NCBI RefSeq assembly: GCF_002891295.1
Contig: NZ_LGUI01000016.1
Span: 1 to 39,841, forward strand
Length of the DNA stretch: 39,841 nt
DNA from: Streptomyces eurocidicus
Lineage (GTDB): Bacteria > Actinomycetota > Actinomycetes > Streptomycetales > Streptomycetaceae
Reading direction: 5' to 3'
Shown: one piece after another, positions 33,492 through 39,841 of the stretch
Numbering within the stretch: the stretch's first letter is position 1
How the letters are laid out: each line of letters begins with the position of its first letter
Notes under the pieces: model-generated
What the model saw: the letters and a program-made list of their open reading frames with translations, nothing else
What the model was told of the DNA's origin: nothing
The model's database searches: none
Made by a program: the position numbers and the translations under genes

Positions 33492-34982
33492 TTGACCGCA
33501 CCCGCCCGCAACCCGCGCTCGCACCGGGCCCGCCACGGCGCCCCCCGCCGCCCCCGCTGGGGGCTGCGGATCACCTCGCTGGCCGCGCTGGCGGTCCTGG
33601 GCGCGGGGGGCCTCGGGCACGCCGTGGTCAGCGGGATCGACAGCCGGATCGACCGGGTGGACGCCTTCCGCGGGCTGGTCGACCGGCCGCCCGAGACCCG
33701 GCAGGGGATGAACGTGCTGCTGGTGGGCACGGACGGCCGGGAGCGGATCAGCCCGGCCCTGCGGGACCGCTACCACCTGGGCGGCGCGCCCTGCCACTGC
33801 ACCGACACCCTGATGCTCGTCCACCTCTCCGCCGACCGCGACCGGGCGACCGTGGTCAGCCTGCCCCGCGACACCTACACGATGATCCCCGAGCACACCG
33901 ACGAGGCCGGCCGCGACCGCCCGGCCCACCCGCAGAAGCTCAACGCGGCCTACGCCGAGGGCGGCCCCAGCCTGACCGTGCGGACGGTGGAGCAGCTGAC
34001 CGGCGTGCACGTCGACCACTATCTGGAGGTCGACTTCGCGAGCTTCATGCGGACCGTCGACGTGCTGGGCGGGGTGCGGGTGTGCTCGGCCAAGCCGCTC
34101 CGGGACCGCTACAGCGGGCTGGACCTGCCGGCGGGCCCCAGCGAGCTGGACGGCGGGCGGGCACTGCAGTACGTGCGCTCCCGGCATCTCGACGGCGCCG
34201 CCGACCTGGGACGGATGCAGCGGCAGCAGCGCTTCCTCGCCTCGCTCCTGCACCAGGCGACGAGCAGCGGGGTGCTGCTGAACCCGGTGAAGTTCCAGGA
34301 GGTCTCCGCCACCCTGCTGGGCTCGGTCCGCGCCGACCGGGGCTTCGGCGGGGACGAGCTGGTCGGGCTGGGCCGGGCGATGCGCAATCTGACGCCCTCC
34401 TCGACGGAGTTCGTCTCGGTGCCGGTCGGGGTCGCCGACTTCCCGGTTCCGCACATCGGCTCGACCGTGAAGTGGGACGAGGCGGCGGCCGGCAAGCTCT
34501 TCCAGGCCCTGCGCGACGACCAGCCGCTCACCGAGCGGAACCGCCGGGCGCACGACGCCAAGGCGCCGCGCCGGCTGGTGGGGCCGCCGGTGCCGGTGGA
34601 GGTGGCGCCCGGGAAGGTCCGGGTCCAGGTCTACAACGGCAGCCGCCGCCCGGGCCTCGCCCGCACCACCGACCTGGATCTGCGCGCGACCGGCTTCAGC
34701 ACGACGGGCGTACCGGCCGACGCCCGGGTACCGGTGCCGCCGCGGCGCACGGTGATCTCCTACGACCCGCGCTGGGACCGCTCGGTGCGCTCCCTGGCGG
34801 CGGCGCTGCCGGGCGCGGAGCTACGGCCGGTGGCGCGGCAGGGTCCGCTGATGAAGGTGACCCTGGGGCTGGACTTCAAGGGGGTACGGGCGGTGCGGGT
34901 GTTTGCGCCGGTCCCGAAGCGGCAGGGGGCGGCGGCGGTCACGGGCGACCAGGTGATCTGCCCGGAGGGGGCGGGGGTGTAG
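33492..34982 (+). CDS. LCP (LytR-CpsA-Psr) family protein 4, with LytR_C domain
   Basis: A 496-residue paralogue. It has a short Arg-rich start, one membrane helix (about 22-50), an LCP domain with NVLLVGTDGRE, CTDTLMLVHLSADRDRATVV, SLPRDTYTMIP and YVRSRHLDGAADLGRMQRQQ, and a LytR_C domain (about 375-465) opening with VRVQVYNGSRRPG. It ends QVICPEGAGV. The start chosen is TTG at 33492 because GGAGGT lies six bases upstream. A GTG at 33426 is in frame and would add 22 residues without a ribosome site. The gene is divergent from the GT2 gene. Element copy C follows it. Confidence 0.9.
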   Translation: MTAPARNPRSHRARHGAPRRPRWGLRITSLAALAVLGAGGLGHAVVSGIDSRIDRVDAFRGLVDRPPETRQGMNVLLVGTDGRERISPALRDRYHLGGAPCHCTDTLMLVHLSADRDRATVVSLPRDTYTMIPEHTDEAGRDRPAHPQKLNAAYAEGGPSLTVRTVEQLTGVHVDHYLEVDFASFMRTVDVLGGVRVCSAKPLRDRYSGLDLPAGPSELDGGRALQYVRSRHLDGAADLGRMQRQQRFLASLLHQATSSGVLLNPVKFQEVSATLLGSVRADRGFGGDELVGLGRAMRNLTPSSTEFVSVPVGVADFPVPHIGSTVKWDEAAAGKLFQALRDDQPLTERNRRAHDAKAPRRLVGPPVPVEVAPGKVRVQVYNGSRRPGLARTTDLDLRATGFSTTGVPADARVPVPPRRTVISYDPRWDRSVRSLAAALPGAELRPVARQGPLMKVTLGLDFKGVRAVRVFAPVPKRQGAAAVTGDQVICPEGAGV

Positions 34983-34992
34983 CGGGGGTTTT

Positions 34993-35155
34993 CCCCTACC
35001 CGCCCCTTCCCGAATGTCCTCAAACGCCGGGCGGGCTGAAAATCAGCCCGCCCGGCGTTCTCGACAAAGGCCGACCTGGGCAAAATCCAGCCCGTCCGGC
35101 GTTTGAGGACACCGCGCGGTAGCGCGGAAAGGGGCCCGGGGCGGCAGCCCCGGAT
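34993..35155. repeat. Dispersed intergenic hairpin element, copy C (two inverted halves)
   Basis: The forward half (34993-35059) has CCCGCCCCTTCCCG, TCCTCAAACGCCGGGCGGG and a closing palindrome. The reverse half (35087-35155) is the same core in the other direction: CCAGCCCGTCCGGCGTTTGA, then a CCGCGCGGTAGCGCGG hairpin and a CCCGGGGC-type hairpin. It fills the gap between convergent LCP4 and thioesterase genes, so each transcript meets its own forward-oriented copy. Confidence 0.8.
35023..35059. terminator. Perfect 17-pair hairpin after LCP4
   Basis: Arms 35023-35039 and 35043-35059 pair perfectly across an AAA loop, about 40 bases past the LCP4 stop. It is part of element copy C and equivalent to the hairpin at 22024-22059. 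Confidence 0.75.
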
Positions 35156-35174
35156 CCCGAAGACCCGCGGACGG

Positions 35175-35723
35175 TCAATCCTCGATACCGTCCGCGGCCC
35201 GCTTCTCGCGAAGCTCCATGATCGCCCGACGGCGCGCCAGCCGGTGCGTGCGCCGGATCTGCGCCTCCTGGTAGCGCCTGCGGTCCCGCTCCGTCTCGGG
35301 GAGGACCGGCGGGACGTGCCGCGGCTTGCCGTCGGCGTCGACCGCGGCGAAGACGAGGTACGCGCTGCCCACCTGCACGGCGGGGGTCGACTCGTTCCAC
35401 CGCTCGGCGAGCACCCGGACGCCGACCTCCATGGAGGACCGGCCGGTCCAGTTCACCTGGGCCTTCACATGGACGAGGTCCCCCACCCGGACCGGCTCCA
35501 GGAAGGCCATCTCGTCCATGGAGGCGGTGACCGCCGGGCCGCCGGAGTGCCGGCCGGCCACCGCGCCGGCGACGTCGTCCACCAGCTTCATGATCACGCC
35601 ACCGTGCACGGTGCCCAGCAGATTGGTGTCGCTGCCGGTCATGATGTGGGACAGCGTCGTACGGGAGGCCGACGTCGTCTTGCCGGGTATGTCCGTCTCC
35701 GGATTCCGGTCCTGAATGGTCAT
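35175..35723 (-). CDS. Acyl-CoA thioesterase, hotdog fold
   Basis: A 182-residue single-hotdog thioesterase expected to hydrolyse acyl-CoA esters in the cytosol. The signature runs LLGTVHGGVIMKLVDDVAG near residue 37, AVTASMDEMAFLEPVRVGD, then VHVKAQVNWTGRSSMEVGV and AYLVFAAVDADGKP. This is the pattern of the YciA/BACH-like group, with the Asp pair in the central helix. The last 40 residues are Arg-rich and probably helical. ATG at 35723 is used. Two in-frame GTG codons at 35729 and 35732 are alternatives, and a TACAGT directly upstream could be a -10 for a nearly leaderless transcript. Confidence 0.9.
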   Translation of the reverse strand: MTIQDRNPETDIPGKTTSASRTTLSHIMTGSDTNLLGTVHGGVIMKLVDDVAGAVAGRHSGGPAVTASMDEMAFLEPVRVGDLVHVKAQVNWTGRSSMEVGVRVLAERWNESTPAVQVGSAYLVFAAVDADGKPRHVPPVLPETERDRRRYQEAQIRRTHRLARRRAIMELREKRAADGIED

Positions 35724-35843
35724 GTCCACCACTGTATGCCGCCCGCCGCCCCAGGGCCGTTCTGCATCAGCTCTGCAACAGCAATGCCCCGATCATGTGG
35801 TCGCCCTGCCGGTCGACCGGGCACCCGGGGCACACTGCGTTAC

Positions 35844-37130
35844 ATGAGCGATTGGCCGGATGGGCGGACCGACGAGCGGGGCCGGTACGGGCACGGCAGC
35901 ACGAATGCCGAGCCCGAGGGCGCCCGCGCCATGCCCCATGTGCGGCGCACGGCGCCACCCCGCCAGTACCAGCCGGCCCCGGGCTACGACGACGGGCCCG
36001 CGGTCACGGACCACGCCTCCGGCGGGCGCCGGGACGACGGCTACAACACCGGTCAGGTCTACGGGCCCGGCGGTCCGGCCGGCCCGGGGCGCGGCGGCCG
36101 GGGCGGCGGCCGGGGCCCGCACGGCGGGGCGCCGCGCACCACTCCGCCGAACTGGCGCAAGCGGATCACGATCGGCCTGACCGCCTTCGTGGTGGTGCTG
36201 CTGGCCGTCTCCGTCAGCACGTACTTCTGGGCCGACTCCAAGCTGCGCCGCGAGGTGGACCTCGGCAAGGTCGAGGACCGGCCGGCGGCGGGCGAGGGCA
36301 CCAACTACCTGATCGTGGGTTCCGACAGCCGCGAGGGCCTGTCCGACGCGGACAAGAAGGAGCTCCACACCGGGTCGGCGGACGGCAAGCGCACCGACTC
36401 GATGATGATCCTGCACACCGGTGACAACGGCACCACGATGCTGAGCCTGCCCCGTGACTCGTTCGTCACGATCCCCGCCTTCACCGGCAAGGAGTCCGGC
36501 AAGAGGTTCCCCGCGTCGAAGCACAAGCTCAACCAGGCGTACTCCGACGGCGGGCCGGAGCTGCTGGTGCGGACCATCGAGTTCAACACCGGGCTGCGCA
36601 TCGACCACTACGCGGAGATCGGCTTCGGCGGCTTCCGCAATCTGGTGGACGCGCTGGGCGGGGTGGAGATGTGCCTGGACAAGCCGCTGAAGGACCCGGA
36701 CTCCGGCGCGGACTTCAAGGCCGGCTGCCAGGAGCTGAACGGCGCCCAGTCGCTGGCCTTCGTGCGCCAGCGCCACCAGGAGGCCGACCAGGACCTGGGC
36801 CGGATGCGCAACCAGCAGAAGTTCCTGAACACCCTCGCCAAGCAGGCCGCCTCGCCGAGCACGGTCCTCAACCCGTTCCGCCTCTACCCCGTGATCGGCT
36901 CCGGCCTGGACACGCTCATCGTCGACAAGGACATGGGCCTGTTCGACCTGACGTCGATGTTCTGGGCGATGAAGGGCGTGACGGGCGGCGACGGCAAGCA
37001 GCTGACCGTGCCGATCGCGAACGCGAACCTCCCGACGCCGAGCGACGGCGTGGCCGTGAAGTGGGACATGTCCAAGGCCGGGCAGCTCTTCGACCAGCTC
37101 AAGAAGGACCGCAAGGTCACCGCCGAGTGA
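35844..37130 (+). CDS. LCP (LytR-CpsA-Psr) family protein 5
   Basis: A 428-residue paralogue. It has a cytoplasmic Gly/Arg/Pro-rich start, one membrane helix (about 105-133) and an LCP domain with NYLIVGSDSREG, TDSMMILHTGDNGTTMLSL, PRDSFVTIP, KLNQAYSDGGPELLVRTIE and FVRQRHQEADQDLGRMRNQQ. It stops at the end of the LCP domain: no LytR_C domain and no C-terminal Cys. Two domain cysteines (VEMCLDK and AGCQEL) remain. No ribosome site precedes the ATG at 35844; CACACT seven bases upstream could support leaderless expression. Its TGA abuts the stop of the convergent VOC gene. Confidence 0.92.
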   Translation: MSDWPDGRTDERGRYGHGSTNAEPEGARAMPHVRRTAPPRQYQPAPGYDDGPAVTDHASGGRRDDGYNTGQVYGPGGPAGPGRGGRGGGRGPHGGAPRTTPPNWRKRITIGLTAFVVVLLAVSVSTYFWADSKLRREVDLGKVEDRPAAGEGTNYLIVGSDSREGLSDADKKELHTGSADGKRTDSMMILHTGDNGTTMLSLPRDSFVTIPAFTGKESGKRFPASKHKLNQAYSDGGPELLVRTIEFNTGLRIDHYAEIGFGGFRNLVDALGGVEMCLDKPLKDPDSGADFKAGCQELNGAQSLAFVRQRHQEADQDLGRMRNQQKFLNTLAKQAASPSTVLNPFRLYPVIGSGLDTLIVDKDMGLFDLTSMFWAMKGVTGGDGKQLTVPIANANLPTPSDGVAVKWDMSKAGQLFDQLKKDRKVTAE

Positions 37131-37934
37131 TCACGGGCCCTCGGTCGTGCTGGCGTCGATCACGGCGAAGGCACCTCCCTGGGGGTCCTGGACCACGGCC
37201 ATCCGCCCGGCGGCCATGTCGAACGGCGGCTTGAGCACCGAGCCGCCGGCCCGGATCACCGCGTCGACCGTGCTGTCGGTGTCGTCGACCGAGAAGTAGG
37301 TCAGCCAGTTCGAGGGCCCGTCGGGCGGGGCGGGCAGGGTGCCGAGCGCCTGCATCCCGCCGACCGTCCGGTCGCCCGCGGCCAGCGAGAAATAGCCGGG
37401 CATGCCCTCCGCCGGGGTCGCCCTGAGGCCGAGCACGGCGGCGTAGAAGCCCGAGGCGGCGGCCGTGTCGTTGGTGTTGAGCTCGTTCCAGACCAACGAG
37501 CCGGGCTCGTTGACGACCTTCGCGCCCATGAAGTCCTTGGCCTGCCAGAGGCCGAAGACCGCGCCCGTGGGGTCCTCGGCGACCGCCATCCGGCCGAGGG
37601 TGAGCACGTCCGTCGGTGGCATGGTCAGCTTGCCGCCGTTGCCCGTGATCTCCCGGCCGGTGGCGTCGAGGTCCTCGGTCGCCAGATAGGTGGTCCACAC
37701 GCTCGGCGGCGCCGGATCGGGCGTGCTGCCGTCCGGGTTCATCGCCGCCATGATGCCCGCCACCGGCTTGCCGTCCTTGGCGCAGATCGCGTACCCGCCG
37801 GTCTCGGGCGGCCCTACCTCGCCCTGCCAGCCGAACAGGTCGCGGTAGAAGTCGAGGGCGGCCTGCTGGTCGGGGACCATCAGATCGATCCAGCAGGGGG
37901 TGCCGGGTGCGTACGGACCGGTGACGTCGGGCAT
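37131..37934 (-). CDS. VOC family protein with two glyoxalase-like domains
   Basis: A 267-residue cytosolic protein with two tandem VOC modules. The first (about 8-125) starts GTPCWIDLMVPDQQAALDFY and ends AVAEDPTGAVFGLWQ. The second (about 140-262) starts SLVWNELNTNDTAAASGFYA and ends AVVQDPQGGAFAVID. Such proteins include glyoxalases, dioxygenases and drug-binding resistance proteins. In the Streptomyces type with paired modules the substrate is generally unknown. The ATG at 37934 has GGAGG eight bases upstream; a further ATG just before would include that site. The gene is directly convergent with LCP5. Confidence 0.9.
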   Translation of the reverse strand: MPDVTGPYAPGTPCWIDLMVPDQQAALDFYRDLFGWQGEVGPPETGGYAICAKDGKPVAGIMAAMNPDGSTPDPAPPSVWTTYLATEDLDATGREITGNGGKLTMPPTDVLTLGRMAVAEDPTGAVFGLWQAKDFMGAKVVNEPGSLVWNELNTNDTAAASGFYAAVLGLRATPAEGMPGYFSLAAGDRTVGGMQALGTLPAPPDGPSNWLTYFSVDDTDSTVDAVIRAGGSVLKPPFDMAAGRMAVVQDPQGGAFAVIDASTTEGP

Positions 37935-38045
37935 GAGCGGGTCCTCCATGGCGGTACGGGCGTCCTCCCCCGCAGCTTCGGCGGGCGGGCGCGGCGCCGC
38001 CAGGGGGATTGGCCCGTACGGACGCGCGAGGCCCCCCGGCAGGGT

Positions 38046-38069
38046 GCGATGCCGTTGGCGAATCCGGGG
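38046..38069 (+). repeat. Left terminal inverted repeat of the IS
   Basis: 24 bases beginning GCGATGCCGTTGG and ending ATCCGGGG; a perfect reverse complement of 39818-39841. Matching stops at base 38070, so the repeat is 24 bases unless it extends outward beyond the window at the right end. Confidence 0.93.
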
Positions 38070-38082
38070 TGCTCTGTGCGTG

Positions 38083-38125
38083 ACGTCGGTCTCCAAGATC
38101 TGGTTGTGGTCTTGGAGACCGACGT
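38083..38125. terminator. Long hairpin upstream of the transposase gene
   Basis: A perfect 16-pair stem (38083-38098 with 38110-38125) with an 11-base loop is followed by TTTT. It lies between the left repeat and the transposase ribosome site. It looks like an intrinsic terminator that would stop transcription entering from outside the element. Confidence 0.7.
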
Positions 38126-38145
38126 TTTGCGTGGGGAGGGTGTCG

Positions 38146-39795
38146 ATGTCGATGCAGCCGGGGGCGCCGGGTGATGTTCCGGCGGAGACGGTCCGGGTGG
38201 CTCGGGCGGCTTTCCCGAAGGGGAGTCTGGCGATCCGTGTCCGGGACGAGCTGGGTGTGCTGTTCACCGACGAGCAGTTCGCCGACCTGTTTCCCTCGCG
38301 GGGTAAGCCGGCCTGGTCACCGGGCCGTCTGGCGCTGGTCTCGGTACTTCAGTTCGCCGAGGGGCTTGCGGACCGGCAAGCCGCGCAGGCAGTGCGGGCG
38401 CGTATCGACTGGAAATACGCGCTGAACATGGAGCTGACCGACCCGGGTTTCGACTACTCGGTGCTGAGTGAGTTCCGCGGCCGGCTGGTCGCGGCCGAGG
38501 CAGGACAGCTGATCTTCGACCGGGTCCTGGACGCGGCCCGCGCGGCGGGTCTGCTGCGGTCGGGCGGGCGGGCCCGCACCGATTCCACGCATGTGCTGGC
38601 CTCTATCCGGTCGCTGAACCGGCTGGAGTTCGTCATCGAAACTCTGAGGGCGGCGCTCAACGCGCTGGCGGCTGCGGCTCCTGCCTGGCTGACCGATCAC
38701 GCCGAGCCTGCCTGGTTCGAGCGGTATGCCTCGCGCGCCGAGGACTACTGGCTGCCGCAGGGCCGCGGCAAGCGGGCCGAGCTCGCCGAACAGAGCGGTG
38801 CCGACGGAATGCGGCTGCTGCACGACGTGTTCGCTCCCTCTTCCCCGGCCTGGCTGCGTGAACTGCCCTCAGTGCGCATCCTGCGTGAGGCGTGGGTGCA
38901 GCAGTACTGGCTCGACGCGGAGGGGCAGGTGCGGTGGCGCTACCCAAAAGACTGCCCGCCGGGCGCGAAGCGCCTGGTCAGCCCCTATGACACCGAGGTC
39001 CGCTACAGCATCAAGCGCGACATCAAGTGGGACGGGTTCAAGGTCCATCTCACCGAGACCTGCACGCCGGACACCCCGAACCTGCTCACCCACGTGCTGA
39101 CCACCGACTCCACCGTCCCCGACATCAAGGCGACCGACACGATTCACGACGGCCTCGCGGCCCGGGACCTGCTGCCCGACGAGCACCTGCTCGACACGGG
39201 CTATCTCGACGGTTCCCGCATCGTCACCGCTCTCCAGCGGTACGGCGTCACTCTGACCGGTCCGGTCACGGGCAACACCACCGCCCAGGCGGCCGGCGCC
39301 TACACGCAGGAAGCCTTCGCCGTGGACTGGGGCCACAGGACCGTAACGTGTCCGAATGGCATCACCACTGGTCAGTGGCGCGAAGCGCTATCCCACCGTG
39401 GCACCCCGGTGGTCCGGGTGAAGTTCTCCGCGACCGACTGCCGTCCCTGCCGCGTCCGCGCTGAGTGCGTCAGCTCGACCGCCGCCATGCGCCGGGAGAT
39501 CACCCTGCGTCCCCGGCCCGAACACGAAGCCATCCAGCACGCGCGCGCCATCCAGAACACACCCGCCTGGAGAGAACGCTACGCGGCCCGCGCCGGCGTC
39601 GAGGGCACCATCTCCCAAGCCGTCCAAACCGTTGGCCTGCGAAAATGCCGCTACCACGGACTCGCGAAGACCCGGCTACAGCACCAGCTCACCGCCGCCG
39701 CGATCAACCTCGCCCGCATCGACACCTGGACAGCAGACCGGCCCCGAGCCCGCACCCGGATCTCCCACCTGGCAGCACTTCGCCCCGCCGGATAA
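38146..39795 (+). CDS. IS1182 family transposase
   Basis: A 549-residue DDE transposase. The N-terminal DUF772-like domain (about 20-125) reads FPSRGKPAWSPGRLALVSVL and DPGFDYSVLSEFRGRL. Likely catalytic residues are the Asp in RTDSTHVLAS near 145, the Asp in LDTGYLDGSRIV near 350 and the Glu in GVEGTISQAVQTVGLRKCRY near 485. A Cys cluster (CRPCRVRAEC) lies before the last motif, as usual in this family. The ATG at 38146 has GGGGAGGG at good spacing; ATG at 38152 and GTG at 38131 are alternatives. No frameshift or stop interrupts the frame, so it may be active. Confidence 0.94.
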   Translation: MSMQPGAPGDVPAETVRVARAAFPKGSLAIRVRDELGVLFTDEQFADLFPSRGKPAWSPGRLALVSVLQFAEGLADRQAAQAVRARIDWKYALNMELTDPGFDYSVLSEFRGRLVAAEAGQLIFDRVLDAARAAGLLRSGGRARTDSTHVLASIRSLNRLEFVIETLRAALNALAAAAPAWLTDHAEPAWFERYASRAEDYWLPQGRGKRAELAEQSGADGMRLLHDVFAPSSPAWLRELPSVRILREAWVQQYWLDAEGQVRWRYPKDCPPGAKRLVSPYDTEVRYSIKRDIKWDGFKVHLTETCTPDTPNLLTHVLTTDSTVPDIKATDTIHDGLAARDLLPDEHLLDTGYLDGSRIVTALQRYGVTLTGPVTGNTTAQAAGAYTQEAFAVDWGHRTVTCPNGITTGQWREALSHRGTPVVRVKFSATDCRPCRVRAECVSSTAAMRREITLRPRPEHEAIQHARAIQNTPAWRERYAARAGVEGTISQAVQTVGLRKCRYHGLAKTRLQHQLTAAAINLARIDTWTADRPRARTRISHLAALRPAG

Positions 39796-39812
39796 CCGGC
39801 GGGGCGAAGTGC
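39775..39812 (+). terminator. Hairpin spanning the transposase stop codon
   Basis: Arms 39775-39791 and 39796-39812 pair perfectly over 17 bases. The four-base loop ATAA contains the TAA stop of the transposase (39793-39795). It probably ends the transposase transcript before it leaves the element. Confidence 0.75.
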
Positions 39813-39817
39813 GCAGG

Positions 39818-39841
39818 CCCCGGATTCGCCAACGGCATCGC
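39818..39841 (-). repeat. Right terminal inverted repeat of the IS
   Basis: 24 bases ending GGCATCGC at the last base of the window, exact reverse complement of the left repeat at 38046-38069. Confidence 0.93.

Larger units (their letters stand above)
38046..39841 (+). mobile_element. IS1182-family insertion sequence, apparently intact
   Basis: A perfect 24-base terminal inverted repeat bounds one full-length transposase gene. The element runs at least 38046-39841 (1796 bases), and the window ends exactly on its right terminal base, so the right flank and any target duplication cannot be seen. Its GC content is lower than that of the flanking genes. No disrupted gene is evident on the left flank, which is the upstream spacer of the VOC gene. 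Confidence 0.92.

Noticed and set aside
35103..35843. A long N-terminal extension of LCP5 starting in element copy C
   Set aside because: The extension runs through the hairpin element and antisense to the thioesterase gene; family-like sequence and a sensible start begin at 35844.
38041..38045. Target-site duplication of the IS
   Set aside because: The right flank is outside the window, so no duplication can be seen or excluded.

Overview
The window is high-GC Streptomyces-type chromosome. The taxonomic call rests on a WhiB that reads as the streptomycete developmental regulator, a streptomycete-style rRNA leader, FO/F420 genes, several LytR-CpsA-Psr (LCP) proteins, GTG/TTG starts and GTGA gene overlaps. 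The left edge lies inside the leader of an rRNA operon pointing leftwards out of the window. The right edge coincides with the last base of the terminal inverted repeat of an IS1182-type element. The window is therefore probably a contig, or segment, bounded by two repeated sequences.

Layout. 1-370: rrn promoter/leader region (minus strand). 452-2625: a small protein of unknown function and S-adenosylhomocysteinase (minus). 3048-5030: a fructose-type PTS permease, order IIB-IIC-IIA (plus). 5163-11109: a minus-strand run with a CDF transporter, mannose-6-phosphate isomerase, a SIS-domain sugar isomerase-like protein, a Trm112-like protein, phosphomannomutase and a DUF3499 protein. 11427-11921: a metallopeptidase-like protein, followed by two different tandem repeats. 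12173-18326: a DUF5719-type secreted protein translationally coupled to a 1284-residue membrane glycosyltransferase, then whiB (minus). 18753-19508: a cysteine-rich leader peptide and a cysteine dioxygenase (plus). 19588-21899: F420 genes fbiA/cofD and fbiB (plus). 22075-25783: an AlkA-type DNA glycosylase, a mannose-1-phosphate guanylyltransferase-like nucleotidyltransferase and a PGRP amidase (minus). 25894-37130: a TIGR03089 protein and five LCP proteins, with one GT2 glycosyltransferase and one hotdog thioesterase on the opposite strand. 37131-37934: a two-domain VOC protein. 38046-39841: an intact IS1182-type element.

How the genes fit together. ManA, ManB, the SIS protein and the guanylyltransferase make up a GDP-mannose supply route. 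The glycosyltransferases would use activated sugars, the LCP proteins would attach glycopolymers to peptidoglycan, and the PGRP amidase acts on the wall, so much of the window concerns the cell envelope. WhiB links the neighbourhood to sporulation. FbiA and FbiB carry out late steps of F420 synthesis.

The most interesting signal is a 28-codon, apparently leaderless ORF (18753-18839). Four of its last 12 codons are Cys, and it ends 138 bases before a cysteine dioxygenase gene. It looks like a cysteine-sensing attenuator placed before a cysteine-degrading enzyme. Other structure outside the genes includes a dispersed family of hairpin elements (three good copies and one fragment), two adjacent tandem repeats at 11975-12126, a degenerate repeat downstream of whiB, and hairpins at both ends of the IS transposase gene.
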